Assembly (NCBI GenBank): GCA_905182295.1
Contig: CAJJAZ010000003.1
Span: 1 to 64,000, forward strand
From: an uncultured Flavobacteriaceae bacterium
Lineage (GTDB): Bacteria > Bacteroidota > Bacteroidia > Flavobacteriales > Flavobacteriaceae
Length of the DNA: 64,000 nucleotides
Reading direction: 5' to 3'
The notes beneath the pieces are model-generated. The model did not search any database. It saw only the letters and a program-made list of their open reading frames with translations, and was not told the origin of the DNA. The position numbers were made by a program, and so were the translations under genes. The number at the start of each line of letters is the position of its first letter. Within the stretch, counting starts at the first letter, position 1. Below are positions 8,252-16,235 of the stretch, one piece after another.

Positions 8252-9178
8252 ATGAAAAAATTATTATTATCCTTAGCACTATTATTTACTGCGTTTACTT
8301 TTGCTCAAAAGAAAAATTTAAACGGTAAAATATATGATAAACATCCTGCTATAAATGTCGTTGAAAGTTTCACTAAAGCTTTCGTTGAAGGCAGTCAAGA
8401 AGAATTAAAAGCATTAGTTTCTGATGACTTTAAGTGGTGGCAAATGAATGCTATGATGCCAAAACCTTTAACAATTGAAAATTTAATTGGTCGTTCAGAA
8501 TATTTTGTAAATAACGTTATTGGTTTTAGTGTTACAAATAGAGGAACGGCATATTCTGACGCTTTAGAATTTGGAAAAAATGGAGTAAATGTTTATGCTT
8601 ATCAAGTTTTAAAAGGATTTGACAAAAACACAGGCTATAAGCTTCAAATTCCAAGAAATTCAATTTTCTTTTTTGATAAAGACGGCAAAATAAGTGGTTT
8701 AAGTGTTTCAGATAGTCAATTAAAATGGGAAAAAGCCTACGATGCTTGGGGTACATCTAAGAATGGTGTTTTGTATAAAGACCATCCTATGATATCTAAA
8801 GCAAGGTTATTATATGCATATTTAGAACTAGGTGATTTAACTTCTATAAAAGAACTATACGCTGAGGATGCTAAAATATTTGATGTAATGAATTCAGATA
8901 TAAATTCTTTTGTTTCTGTAGAAGAAGAGATGAACAATCTAAAAGAATTTTATAAAACTTACGAAATTTCAAATGTTTCTGAAAGAGGTTATCCTGATTT
9001 ACTTGATTACGAAGGAGATGATACATCGACTATAATTTCTTGGTGGAATGTAACTGTAAAAAACAAAAAGTCTGGAAATACTAAAGAAACTGTTCATCAT
9101 TCCCAAATAGTTGTAAATAGTGATGGTAAAATTATCACTGAACAATATTATTTCAATGCGTCTGCACTACCTAATTAA
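8252..9178 (+). CDS. Secreted protein with two NTF2-like domains
   Basis: This 308-residue protein has a Sec signal ending TFAQ. Two consecutive NTF2/SnoaL-like domains are visible (about residues 30-160 and 175-308). Both open with a helix after an HPxI motif (KHPAINVVESFTKAFVEG and DHPMISKARLLYAYLELG), followed by an acidic (S/A)xDxK stretch and long strands. This indicates an internal duplication. No catalytic site can be named. It lies between two other secreted proteins and is probably co-regulated with them. Confidence 0.8.
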   Translation: MKKLLLSLALLFTAFTFAQKKNLNGKIYDKHPAINVVESFTKAFVEGSQEELKALVSDDFKWWQMNAMMPKPLTIENLIGRSEYFVNNVIGFSVTNRGTAYSDALEFGKNGVNVYAYQVLKGFDKNTGYKLQIPRNSIFFFDKDGKISGLSVSDSQLKWEKAYDAWGTSKNGVLYKDHPMISKARLLYAYLELGDLTSIKELYAEDAKIFDVMNSDINSFVSVEEEMNNLKEFYKTYEISNVSERGYPDLLDYEGDDTSTIISWWNVTVKNKKSGNTKETVHHSQIVVNSDGKIITEQYYFNASALPN

Positions 9179-9201
9179 TAAACCAATCAAATTTATTTAA
9201 A

Positions 9202-9687
9202 ATGAAAAAAATAGGAATCATATTACTTTTATTTATTTCTACTAATCTTATTGCTCAAAACAACTTTAAAGATGAGACAGAGATTATAAAATTAATCCAA
9301 AGTAATTGGGAGAAAAATAACAAAGGAAAAATAGACGTAAGGCTTATGTCAGAGGATGGTTATTATGCATTTAATTCCTCCGGTGGGTTAATGGTTTACG
9401 ATAAAAACCCAAACATTAAAAAAAATGAATGGGATATAGTTAATTTAACACCCAAACATATCAAAGTAGTTTCTCTTGTCCCTGGTAAAGCTGCAGTAGC
9501 TATGTTTTATAGCGAAGGTAGTATGACCCCAAAAGGAAGTGCTGCTGTACCTCACTATATGACAAGGGTGTCTGAAACATTTATCAAAGAAAAAGGTAAA
9601 TGGGTAATGAAAACAGCTCATTATTCTCCTATATCTGGCGGGAGTGGAACATCTCAAATAGGTTCAAAATCTGAGGATAATAAATAA
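9202..9687 (+). CDS. Secreted NTF2/SnoaL-like protein
   Basis: This 161-residue protein has a signal peptide (GIILLLFISTNLIAQ). Its single domain has the pattern of DUF4440/SnoaL proteins: an N-terminal helix ETEIIKLIQSNWEKNNKG, central strands (KVVSLVPGKAAVAMFYSEG) and a C-terminal SETFIKEKGKWVMKTAHYSP. The tail is polar and low in complexity. It lies 23 bases after the 8252 gene with which it probably forms one transcript, ending at the terminator at 9707. Confidence 0.8.
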   Translation: MKKIGIILLLFISTNLIAQNNFKDETEIIKLIQSNWEKNNKGKIDVRLMSEDGYYAFNSSGGLMVYDKNPNIKKNEWDIVNLTPKHIKVVSLVPGKAAVAMFYSEGSMTPKGSAAVPHYMTRVSETFIKEKGKWVMKTAHYSPISGGSGTSQIGSKSEDNK

Positions 9688-9706
9688 AAAATATCCAATA
9701 CATTAT

Positions 9707-9740
9707 AACGTCTCTAATAACTTTAGGGACGTTTTTTTTT
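9707..9740 (+). terminator. Rho-independent terminator
   Basis: The stem ACGTCTCTAA/TTTAGGGACGT, with one G-U pair, is followed by nine or more T. It closes the 8252-9687 unit. Confidence 0.8.
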
Positions 9741-9797
9741 AGTTTTAATATCCCTATACAAGTTGATTTGCTTTATATTTATTGCAAAGAAAGAGAT

Positions 9798-10022
9798 ATG
9801 AAAATAAACTTATTATCTTGTTTTTCTCAGCGACCTGATAGAAGAGCCATATCAAAATGTATTGCAGAAATTTCTCATGACACTAACGAAACGTTGTCTA
9901 TAGAACTAACCGATATTCTTTTGGAAGGAGACTCTGTAGAAATTGAAATAGGAGATAAAAGCGCTGGGTCTGCTTTAAGAGCTTTGCGGAAATTGAGCGT
10001 TGAGTATGAATTTATAGCGTAA
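9798..10022 (+). CDS. Small conserved-looking protein of unknown function
   Basis: This is a 74-residue cytoplasmic protein. The ATG at 9798 is preferred to the ATG at 9768 because a purine-rich AAAGAAAGAG precedes it. It has no signal or membrane segment. The sequence is well mixed and ends GSALRALRKLSVEYEFIA, with an acidic stretch LEGDSVEIEIGD, so it looks like a real folded domain. I do not recognise it. It ends 10 bases before the alpha/beta hydrolase and is probably co-transcribed with it. Confidence 0.55.
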   Translation: MKINLLSCFSQRPDRRAISKCIAEISHDTNETLSIELTDILLEGDSVEIEIGDKSAGSALRALRKLSVEYEFIA

Positions 10023-10032
10023 ACTATTACTT

Positions 10033-10965
10033 ATGAAAAATCTTTTTATTTTGTTGTTTCTAACAATTATTAGTTGCAAAAATAATGACGTTAATTATGA
10101 AAGTATTGTAAAAAACGATGGATTCAGAAAAGAGATTCTTTCAAAAAAAGGAGGTGCTTTTATTGAGCTCTCTAAAGGATTCACATACTATCATGAAGAA
10201 AATTCAAGTAGTAACTTAGGAACAATCTTGTTAATACATGGTTTTTCAGTTCCTTCATATATTTGGGAACCAACACTTAAACGTCTATCAAGCTCAGGGT
10301 ATCGTGTTGTAACTATGGATTTATATGGTAGGGGATATTCAAGTAATCCGGACTTGCCTCAAACAGATAATTTAAGAGCAAATCAGGTTTTAGAATTAAT
10401 GTCTAAATTAAATATAGATTCAGCAATTGTTTGTGGATTGTCAAATGGCGGCAGAGTTATATCTAAAATGGCTCATATAAATTCAAAAAAAATACAAGGA
10501 CTTATTTATGTTTCATCTTCAAGTTTTGAAACACACATAGAATTTGAAAACAAAAAAGTCTCTCAGCAAGAGATAAATGAATATATAGCTACTTATCCTG
10601 AAAAAGCAAAAGGACAACTTGAGGACTTTTATAAGCCCGAAAAATTTCCTAATTGGCCAAAGCTTTACGAAGAACTTCTTACTCATAAAGGATTTGCAAA
10701 AGCCCTTATTTCAACAAATAAGAACTTAGTTACTTTAGATAATATTCATAAGGAAATTAATGATTTAAACATTCCCGTGTATACTATTTGGGGTCTTCAC
10801 GATAAAGTTGTTGTGTATGACTCCTTTAAAGATAAATTGAAATTATTATTGCCAAATAGAAAAGAATTTTTCATTAAAGATTCTGCTCATTTACCTCAAA
10901 TGGAAAATTCAAATCAATTCGAAATACGCCTGATAGAAGCCATAGAAGAAATACTTAAACCATAG
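10033..10965 (+). CDS. Alpha/beta-hydrolase lipoprotein
   Basis: This 310-residue protein has a lipobox (TIISC, Cys15). The fold is complete: the oxyanion HGFS motif at 69-72, nucleophile elbow GLSNGG (Ser137), acid in GLHDK (Asp257) and histidine in DSAHLP (His286). It therefore looks catalytically intact. Substrates of such envelope hydrolases cannot be read from sequence. Its stop codon lies inside recombinase remnant C (10955-11066), so the last few codons come from remnant sequence. This suggests the junction was formed by recombination or deletion. Confidence 0.9.
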   Translation: MKNLFILLFLTIISCKNNDVNYESIVKNDGFRKEILSKKGGAFIELSKGFTYYHEENSSSNLGTILLIHGFSVPSYIWEPTLKRLSSSGYRVVTMDLYGRGYSSNPDLPQTDNLRANQVLELMSKLNIDSAIVCGLSNGGRVISKMAHINSKKIQGLIYVSSSSFETHIEFENKKVSQQEINEYIATYPEKAKGQLEDFYKPEKFPNWPKLYEELLTHKGFAKALISTNKNLVTLDNIHKEINDLNIPVYTIWGLHDKVVVYDSFKDKLKLLLPNRKEFFIKDSAHLPQMENSNQFEIRLIEAIEEILKP

Positions 10966-11066
10966 GCATATCTTCTTTCTCCAACTCACTATCCGGAAGT
11001 CCACGCAGGTAATTTAAACTAACAGCTAAAGAAGAATGCCCCATAGCTTTTACCACTAAGCTTATA
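10955..11066 (-). pseudogene. Tyrosine recombinase 3'-end remnant C
   Basis: The minus strand reads SLVVKAMGHSSLAVSLNYL continuing RGLPDSELEKEDMPMV and a TAA stop at 10955. The frame is intact over about 37 codons but has no upstream part. The gene at 11071 ends right beside it. The GHSS box and the catalytic-Tyr segment are conserved as in copies A and D. Confidence 0.75.
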
Positions 11067-11070
11067 GGTA

Positions 11071-12270
11071 TTATAAGTTTTCAGAGTTTAATTTAACGGA
11101 CTTTAGTTGGTTCTTTTCATCTGTAAAGACAGTCCAAACTATAAAAATTTCGTTATTGAATATTTCTAATTGAGGCACTCCTGTGTTTCTTCCTCCGTCA
11201 ATTTTAGAAATTGTTATTGGCGCTGAAATTATTCCATCAATTGACACCTTTTTTATCCTTAGATATGTACCAACATCGTCCACTTCGATATAACTAACTA
11301 TTACTTCCTGGTCATTTAAGAAAGTAACATCTATTCTGCCAATAGCATTGTGGTCGTTTATTTTTAGGGGGCTTCCAAAAGAGTTGCCATTAGATTTTGA
11401 AAACGAAAGGTTAACGGTTGGTTTTCCATTTGATACCGTAAACCAACTCACTGCGAAATTATTTGAATTAACGGCAACTTTAGGACCATTTACGGGGCAT
11501 CCATTTATTATCCACCCGTCTTTATGAACGGGGCTTGGTGATTCCCAAACATCATTTATTCTTCGAGCAATATAAATATCTCTAACCTCTTCCTTACTTC
11601 TGTCCCTGTAAACAACAATAGGGCCGTTTTCTGAGGCTGCTATAGACGTCTGACAACAATCGCAGGTAGATGAATCGAGTTCGGTTTCATTTACAACATC
11701 TCCAACCGCTGTTATTTCAGCAAATCGAATGGTCATTGGTTTATGGTGTCCATCTATTTCTTTTTCTAAGGTATTTCTTCCGTCCAACCAAGTAATATAA
11801 AATCCTTGGTTTTCATTTGGAATTATACTCACAAAACCGTGCTCTGCTTTAATGCCATCACTATGTAATATAAAGTCTTCCTTTATTTTCTCTCCAGATA
11901 ATTTTTGGAGACTTAAAACAACATCATAAGTATAGGTTCCAGATTCTGATTTCTTAAGGTAATTTGTTAATATTAAATCTCCATTAATTGCATGAGCTGG
12001 AAAGTCAGCCCAATTAACAAACCAGTCTGAACCCTTAGCGATTGTTTGAGGTTTAGTCCATTTCCCATCGTTAAATTGACTAATATTCAACGACGCATTA
12101 TCTTCATCATTAGAAGAAATCCATGATAAAGACAAGGAACCATCATTGCTAACTAAATTTGGCTGGGCATTACTGTTCTCAAATAAAAAAGAGATTTCTT
12201 CAATTATAACATCCTTAGATGAACAAGAAATAATTGTTAGAATAGTGAAAAAAGCAAGGATTTTTTTCAT
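11071..12270 (-). CDS. Sialidase-like propeller lipoprotein with Cys motif
   Basis: This 399-residue protein has a lipobox (TIISC, Cys16). Repeated strand units with SW, W and Asp-rich turns (LSLSWISSNDED, FYITWLDGRNT, FAVSWFTVSNG, IFIVWTVFTDE) indicate a six-bladed sialidase-like propeller. Catalytic sialidase arginines are not evident, so enzyme activity is not claimed. Striking cysteines are DSSTCDCCQTS and, 60 residues later, IINGCPVNGP, which could form a disulfide or metal site. The gene starts one base after the stop of the TlpA-like gene, so the two are translationally coupled. The thioredoxin may keep these cysteines reduced. Confidence 0.8.
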   Translation of the reverse strand: MKKILAFFTILTIISCSSKDVIIEEISFLFENSNAQPNLVSNDGSLSLSWISSNDEDNASLNISQFNDGKWTKPQTIAKGSDWFVNWADFPAHAINGDLILTNYLKKSESGTYTYDVVLSLQKLSGEKIKEDFILHSDGIKAEHGFVSIIPNENQGFYITWLDGRNTLEKEIDGHHKPMTIRFAEITAVGDVVNETELDSSTCDCCQTSIAASENGPIVVYRDRSKEEVRDIYIARRINDVWESPSPVHKDGWIINGCPVNGPKVAVNSNNFAVSWFTVSNGKPTVNLSFSKSNGNSFGSPLKINDHNAIGRIDVTFLNDQEVIVSYIEVDDVGTYLRIKKVSIDGIISAPITISKIDGGRNTGVPQLEIFNNEIFIVWTVFTDEKNQLKSVKLNSENL

Positions 12271-12271
12271 C

Positions 12272-12754
12272 TTATAATGTTTTTAATTTATTTATTATTT
12301 CTTCAGAATCCCAAGCAATTGTTCCAACAATAGTTTCAAGTTTATTTCCTTTTTCATCAAAAATATAAGATGTTGGCAAAGAGTATATTCCAAGCGTTTC
12401 ATTTGATTCAATCGATTTCAAAAAGTTGAAGTCATAATTTTTAACTTTTTTAAACTTAGCTATTTTAGATGTTGTTTCGTCAGAAACTAAAAGGAAAATA
12501 TAGTTATAATTTTTAAGTACTTCTTCAGCTCTTTTTAGTCCTGGCATCTCTTTTAAGCATGGGCCACACCATGTAGCCCAATAATTAACAACAATTCTCT
12601 TTCCTTTAAATGCTGTCAAATCTACTTTGTTATCATTTAGGTCTACAAATGAAGTTTTAATCTGTATGGATTCTAAATCAGAAAGGGGTTTTTTAACCAC
12701 TGAATTACATCCCAATAAACAAGACAAAAAACTTAAAAAAAATAAATTTTTCAT
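12272..12754 (-). CDS. TlpA-like thioredoxin lipoprotein
   Basis: This thiol-disulfide protein has 160 residues from the ATG at 12754; a TTG 12 bases upstream is less likely. The lipobox is LLGC (Cys16), followed by a redoxin domain with NYWATWCGPCLKEMPG (active-site Cys63 and Cys66) and a cis-Pro segment YSLPTSYIFDEKG. The family reduces periplasmic disulfides, often in cytochrome or metal-site maturation. It is first in a two-gene operon with the Cys-rich propeller lipoprotein, its likely client. Confidence 0.9.
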   Translation of the reverse strand: MKNLFFLSFLSCLLGCNSVVKKPLSDLESIQIKTSFVDLNDNKVDLTAFKGKRIVVNYWATWCGPCLKEMPGLKRAEEVLKNYNYIFLLVSDETTSKIAKFKKVKNYDFNFLKSIESNETLGIYSLPTSYIFDEKGNKLETIVGTIAWDSEEIINKLKTL

Positions 12755-12854
12755 AGATGTATTCAATTTTTATAATTCTTAAATACAATGTACTAAACTG
12801 TTTTTTAAGTAGCTCATAAAATAATTAAAAAAAATACTGAAGAGCTATGCTTTT

Positions 12855-13135
12855 TTACACCATAGGCATATCACTTTACTCCAATTCACTAACCTCAAGC
12901 CCTCTCAGATAGGATAAACTAACAGCTAATAAAGAGTGTCTCAATGCCTTTTGTAGTTTACCAAGTGAACCGGTTCTATTATATATCTATATTGCTTCTG
13001 AATGCCTTAAAGGGTAAAGTGTTTGGTTCTTGTTAAAGTAGCTTAGAAACCTTCTTAAAACGCCCCCAAAAGGTTTTAAAATAGTCAGGGTGAGGTGCTT
13101 TAGATGTTCCTGTAAACATGTTGAGGTCATTTTAT
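12855..13135 (-). pseudogene. Tyrosine recombinase remnant D (longest)
   Basis: The minus strand, with a stop and frameshifts, reads NMFTGTSKAPHPDYFKTFWG, RFKKVSKLL, then TLYPLRHSEAI (the Arg of the H-x-x-R box region), GSLGKLQKALRHSLLAVSL and SYLRGLEVSELE, stop, SDMPMV. It thus holds much of the catalytic domain of a Bacteroidetes phage-type integrase, and it proves what the shorter copies are. Decayed coding sequence may extend to about 13300 but cannot be aligned with confidence. Beyond it, 13136-13345 shows nothing recognisable. Confidence 0.8.
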
Positions 13136-13348
13136 GCTTTAATAGGTCTACTTAATGACCTGAAACTATAACTAAGTGCAGTTTAATGATGCTTAGCGTG
13201 ACTTTCTTCAAGCTTACCCCTAACGCCTTATTTAATGCCTCTGTATTGCTTAGAAACCTTTTCCTCGTTCCTACTAATTAAATCTTCCCCTAATAGTGGT
13301 TTTTTATGAATTTTGACAGCAAGTAAATTTCCAACCTCAATTCTTTGA

Positions 13349-13378
13349 TTGAAATCATATATAAAGTTTATATGTTTG
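13349..13378 (+). promoter_or_regulatory. Flavobacterial sigma-A promoter for 13409 gene
   Basis: TTG (13349-13351) is followed after 19 bases by TATGTTTG (13371-13378), 30 bases before the ATG at 13409. The match to the TTG / TAnnTTTG consensus is good. Confidence 0.6.
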
Positions 13379-13408
13379 TAAAACAATATAAACGCTCAAA
13401 ACAATACT

Positions 13409-14029
13409 ATGAAAAAAATATGTTTAATTTTAATCACATTTATTGGATTATCAGTTTCTGCTCAAGAAAGTGAACTAGATTACAATAACGAAAAGTCTAA
13501 AACAATTTCATTAGGTGTAAAAGCAGGTGTGCCTAACATAGTCTCTTTAAATGGTGAATTTGTGCTACCTATTTTAAACAATCATTTTGCTCCTTACATA
13601 GATTATGGATCTTTTGGACTAGATATTGAAGACACTGAAACCACTCTAAAATACATTGAATACGGCCTTAATATATACCTGGGAAATAATGGAAAAGGAC
13701 TATATCTTGGCGCAGGAAGTGGAACGCTAAAAAATGAATTTACTTTCAATAATTTAACTTTTGAAGAAAATGGTGTTTCCCTACAAGGATCTGCCACAAC
13801 AAGTTTAGACATCAATGCATTAAACCTAAAATTAGGATTTAAAACTGGAGGAACTTTTTATTTTAGAATAGAAGCAGGATACGGTATAGGATCCATTCCA
13901 GACGCCCTAAACTTTACCGCTACCTCAGGTGGAATCACTGAAACCTTTACTGAAGACATTCCTGAGATTCCAGGTATTGGAACCAATGGATTTGCTATTG
14001 GAAATATTGGATTTGGATTGTCATTCTAG
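13409..14029 (+). CDS. Outer-membrane beta-barrel protein
   Basis: This 206-residue protein has a Sec signal (LILITFIGLSVSAQ). The mature part is made of alternating amphipathic strands rich in Gly and aromatics (SLGVKAGVPNIVSLNGEF, YIEYGLNIYLG, GLYLGAGSG, FYFRIEAGYGIGSIP). It ends in IGNIGFGLSF, the terminal-Phe signal of outer-membrane barrels. About eight strands are likely. No function can be named. It is the first ordinary gene after the accessory island. Confidence 0.8.
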   Translation: MKKICLILITFIGLSVSAQESELDYNNEKSKTISLGVKAGVPNIVSLNGEFVLPILNNHFAPYIDYGSFGLDIEDTETTLKYIEYGLNIYLGNNGKGLYLGAGSGTLKNEFTFNNLTFEENGVSLQGSATTSLDINALNLKLGFKTGGTFYFRIEAGYGIGSIPDALNFTATSGGITETFTEDIPEIPGIGTNGFAIGNIGFGLSF

Positions 14030-14084
14030 TTTTGCATATTTGCAGGGCCGTCAATTCATTTTATAAATAGCATTTCATAGCCCT

Positions 14085-14699
14085 TTGGATTTATTCAGCC
14101 CACAAGTAGACCCCAATGAAAACTGGTTGCCAAAAGATGGCATAGTGCATTATCACGGGCCTATTTTCAGTGAAAAAGAATCTAATAATTATTATGAAGC
14201 TTTGTTAAAAGACATTGCATGGGCACCTGATCAGGCATTAATTTTTGGAAAACTAATCACTACTAAAAGGGAAGTGGCTTGGTATGCAGAAAAAGCCTAC
14301 TCCTATACCTATTCCAAAATAACCAAAACAGCCTTGGTCTGGACACCACTACTTTTAGAGATAAAAGAAACGGTAGAAAAAGCCTCAGGAGAAACCTATA
14401 ACGCCTGTCTTTTAAACTTGTACCACAATGGAAGTGAAGGCATGGCATGGCATAGTGACGGAGAAAAAGATCTCAAGAAAAACGGGGTTATAGCTTCGGT
14501 CAGTTTTGGGGCTGAACGCAGATTTGCTTTTAAACACAAAGAAGACAAAACTGTGGTAAATATGCCCCTAGCACACGGCAGTCTTTTGGTCATGAAAGAC
14601 ATCACGCAAAGCCATTGGCTACACCGCTTACCCCCTACTAAAAAAGTGCAAAGCCCAAGAATAAACCTCACCTTTAGAACTATTGTGAGGCCACAATAA
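14085..14699 (+). CDS. AlkB-like 2OG-Fe(II) dioxygenase
   Basis: This 204-residue protein is of the AlkB type. It oxidatively removes alkyl groups from nucleic-acid bases using Fe(II) and 2-oxoglutarate. The iron ligands are visible as AWHSDGE (His123, Asp125) and HWLHRLP (His180). The 2-oxoglutarate arginines lie in SPRINLTFR (Arg192, Arg198). The start is a TTG at 14085, as no ATG fits the family N-terminus MDLFSPQ. It appears complete and active. Confidence 0.9.
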   Translation: MDLFSPQVDPNENWLPKDGIVHYHGPIFSEKESNNYYEALLKDIAWAPDQALIFGKLITTKREVAWYAEKAYSYTYSKITKTALVWTPLLLEIKETVEKASGETYNACLLNLYHNGSEGMAWHSDGEKDLKKNGVIASVSFGAERRFAFKHKEDKTVVNMPLAHGSLLVMKDITQSHWLHRLPPTKKVQSPRINLTFRTIVRPQ

Positions 14700-14732
14700 T
14701 GAAGTAACCCAAGTCACAAAGGGATAAATTAA

Positions 14733-14740
14733 TACCTTTG
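14733..14740 (+). promoter_or_regulatory. Promoter -7 box (TACCTTTG)
   Basis: This matches TAnnTTTG and lies 13 bases before the TTG start of the glycosyltransferase gene at 14754. No clear TTG upstream element was found. Confidence 0.35.
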
Positions 14741-14753
14741 AAAAAACCAACTA

Positions 14754-16235
14754 TTGAAAGCCACCATCTATAGAATTTATAAGGAGCAGCCCGTTTTGTG
14801 GCTCATACTGTTTTTTCAAGCCCTGAGACTAGTCATACTTCCCTTCATGGGACTCATGCCACAGGACGCCTATTATTACTTATACGGACAACATTTAGAC
14901 TGGTCTTATTTTGACCACCCAGGTATGATTGGTTATATACTCAGAGGCGCCACAGATCTTTTTGGCAGCAGTGTTAGGGTCGTTAAAATGGCAGATTTTA
15001 CAGTGAGTACGCTCTCTTTAATGGTGTTTTACAGCCTCGCAAAAAACTTTCTGTCTAAACCAAAACGCACAGTAGCCATGGTGTTGGCCTGCAGTTCCAT
15101 TCTATGGAGCATGCTCTCCATGAACAGTACCCCAGATGTGCCTTTAGTGCTTTTTTGGAGTTTAAGTTTATGGAGTTTGGAAAAAGCCCTTTTTAAATCC
15201 AAATCATTTCACTGGCTATTGGCTGGTCTATGGATGGGACTCGCCTTTAACAGTAAATACACCGCTGTTTTATTGCCCTTCGGGCTGATGCTCTTTTTGA
15301 TCCTCTCCCCCACCCAAAGAAAGAAACTATTACAAGCAGGCCCATGGCTCAGTTTAATTGTATGTTGCGCAGTAGCCTATCCGGTGTATTATTGGAATGC
15401 CGAAAACGATTTTGTTTCTTTTGCCTTTCAATCTACCGGAAGATCCAATTCAGTGAGTGATTTTGGTTTTAAACCCAAACTATTGGGCGGTTTTATAGCC
15501 ACCCAAATGGCTTTAGTGTTTCCTGCAGCATTCTTAACTTTAGTCATTCTCTGTTACAAATACATAAAGAGAATTATTATTAGCTGGAAACTCCCCTCAG
15601 ATAAAACCTTGTTTTTAGGGGCTTTTTTCCTCCCTACATTTTTAGGGTTTTTATTGTTATCTCCCTTTTATTGGATTAAAATTAATTGGTTGGTCCCCAG
15701 TTATATCTCAGGATTTATCCTACTCGCTTACTTTTTTAAGCGCAAATGGATTCGTTCACAAATCATTATCTCAATAGTCATACACCTATTGATTCTTATA
15801 GAACTAACCACCTATATAGTCCCCATTCGCTCAGACGACACTTGGTGGGGCTGGGAAGCCCTCTCTGAAGAAGTGAGTAAACTGAGAACCAACTATCCAG
15901 ACCACTTTTTCTTCTCTGCAGACAATTATAAAACCGCAGCAGTACTTAGATTTTATCAAGATGCACCCACTTACAGCACCAATGTGATAGGGGAAAATGG
16001 CTTGCAGTTTGGGATACTAGATCCTGATCTTGGCTTTTTAGAAGGACAAAATGCCATTCTTATAGATTCAGACACCCGATTTAAAAATGAAACCGCTCCA
16101 GAAACAATCCCTGCAAAAGTAATTCCGTATTTTAAAGACATTCAGATCTTAGCCCCTATCATTCTGAGAAACAAACAAGGCAAAGCCATTCGAAAATTCA
16201 ATGTCTTTGCCTGTATGAATTATAAAAAACCTTAG
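14754..16235 (+). CDS. GT39/ArnT-like membrane glycosyltransferase
   Basis: This 493-residue polytopic membrane protein has about ten or more hydrophobic helices. The first periplasmic loop, QDAYYYLYGQHLDWSYFDHP, is typical of PMT_2/ArnT-type transferases that use polyprenyl-phosphate sugars. The probable catalytic Asp is in that motif. Acceptor (lipid A, glycan or protein) is unknown. A C-terminal soluble domain with ADNYKTAAVLRFY follows, common in this family. The start is a TTG at 14754. The gene is convergent with the FG-GAP gene, whose stop lies 1 base away. Confidence 0.85.
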   Translation: MKATIYRIYKEQPVLWLILFFQALRLVILPFMGLMPQDAYYYLYGQHLDWSYFDHPGMIGYILRGATDLFGSSVRVVKMADFTVSTLSLMVFYSLAKNFLSKPKRTVAMVLACSSILWSMLSMNSTPDVPLVLFWSLSLWSLEKALFKSKSFHWLLAGLWMGLAFNSKYTAVLLPFGLMLFLILSPTQRKKLLQAGPWLSLIVCCAVAYPVYYWNAENDFVSFAFQSTGRSNSVSDFGFKPKLLGGFIATQMALVFPAAFLTLVILCYKYIKRIIISWKLPSDKTLFLGAFFLPTFLGFLLLSPFYWIKINWLVPSYISGFILLAYFFKRKWIRSQIIISIVIHLLILIELTTYIVPIRSDDTWWGWEALSEEVSKLRTNYPDHFFFSADNYKTAAVLRFYQDAPTYSTNVIGENGLQFGILDPDLGFLEGQNAILIDSDTRFKNETAPETIPAKVIPYFKDIQILAPIILRNKQGKAIRKFNVFACMNYKKP

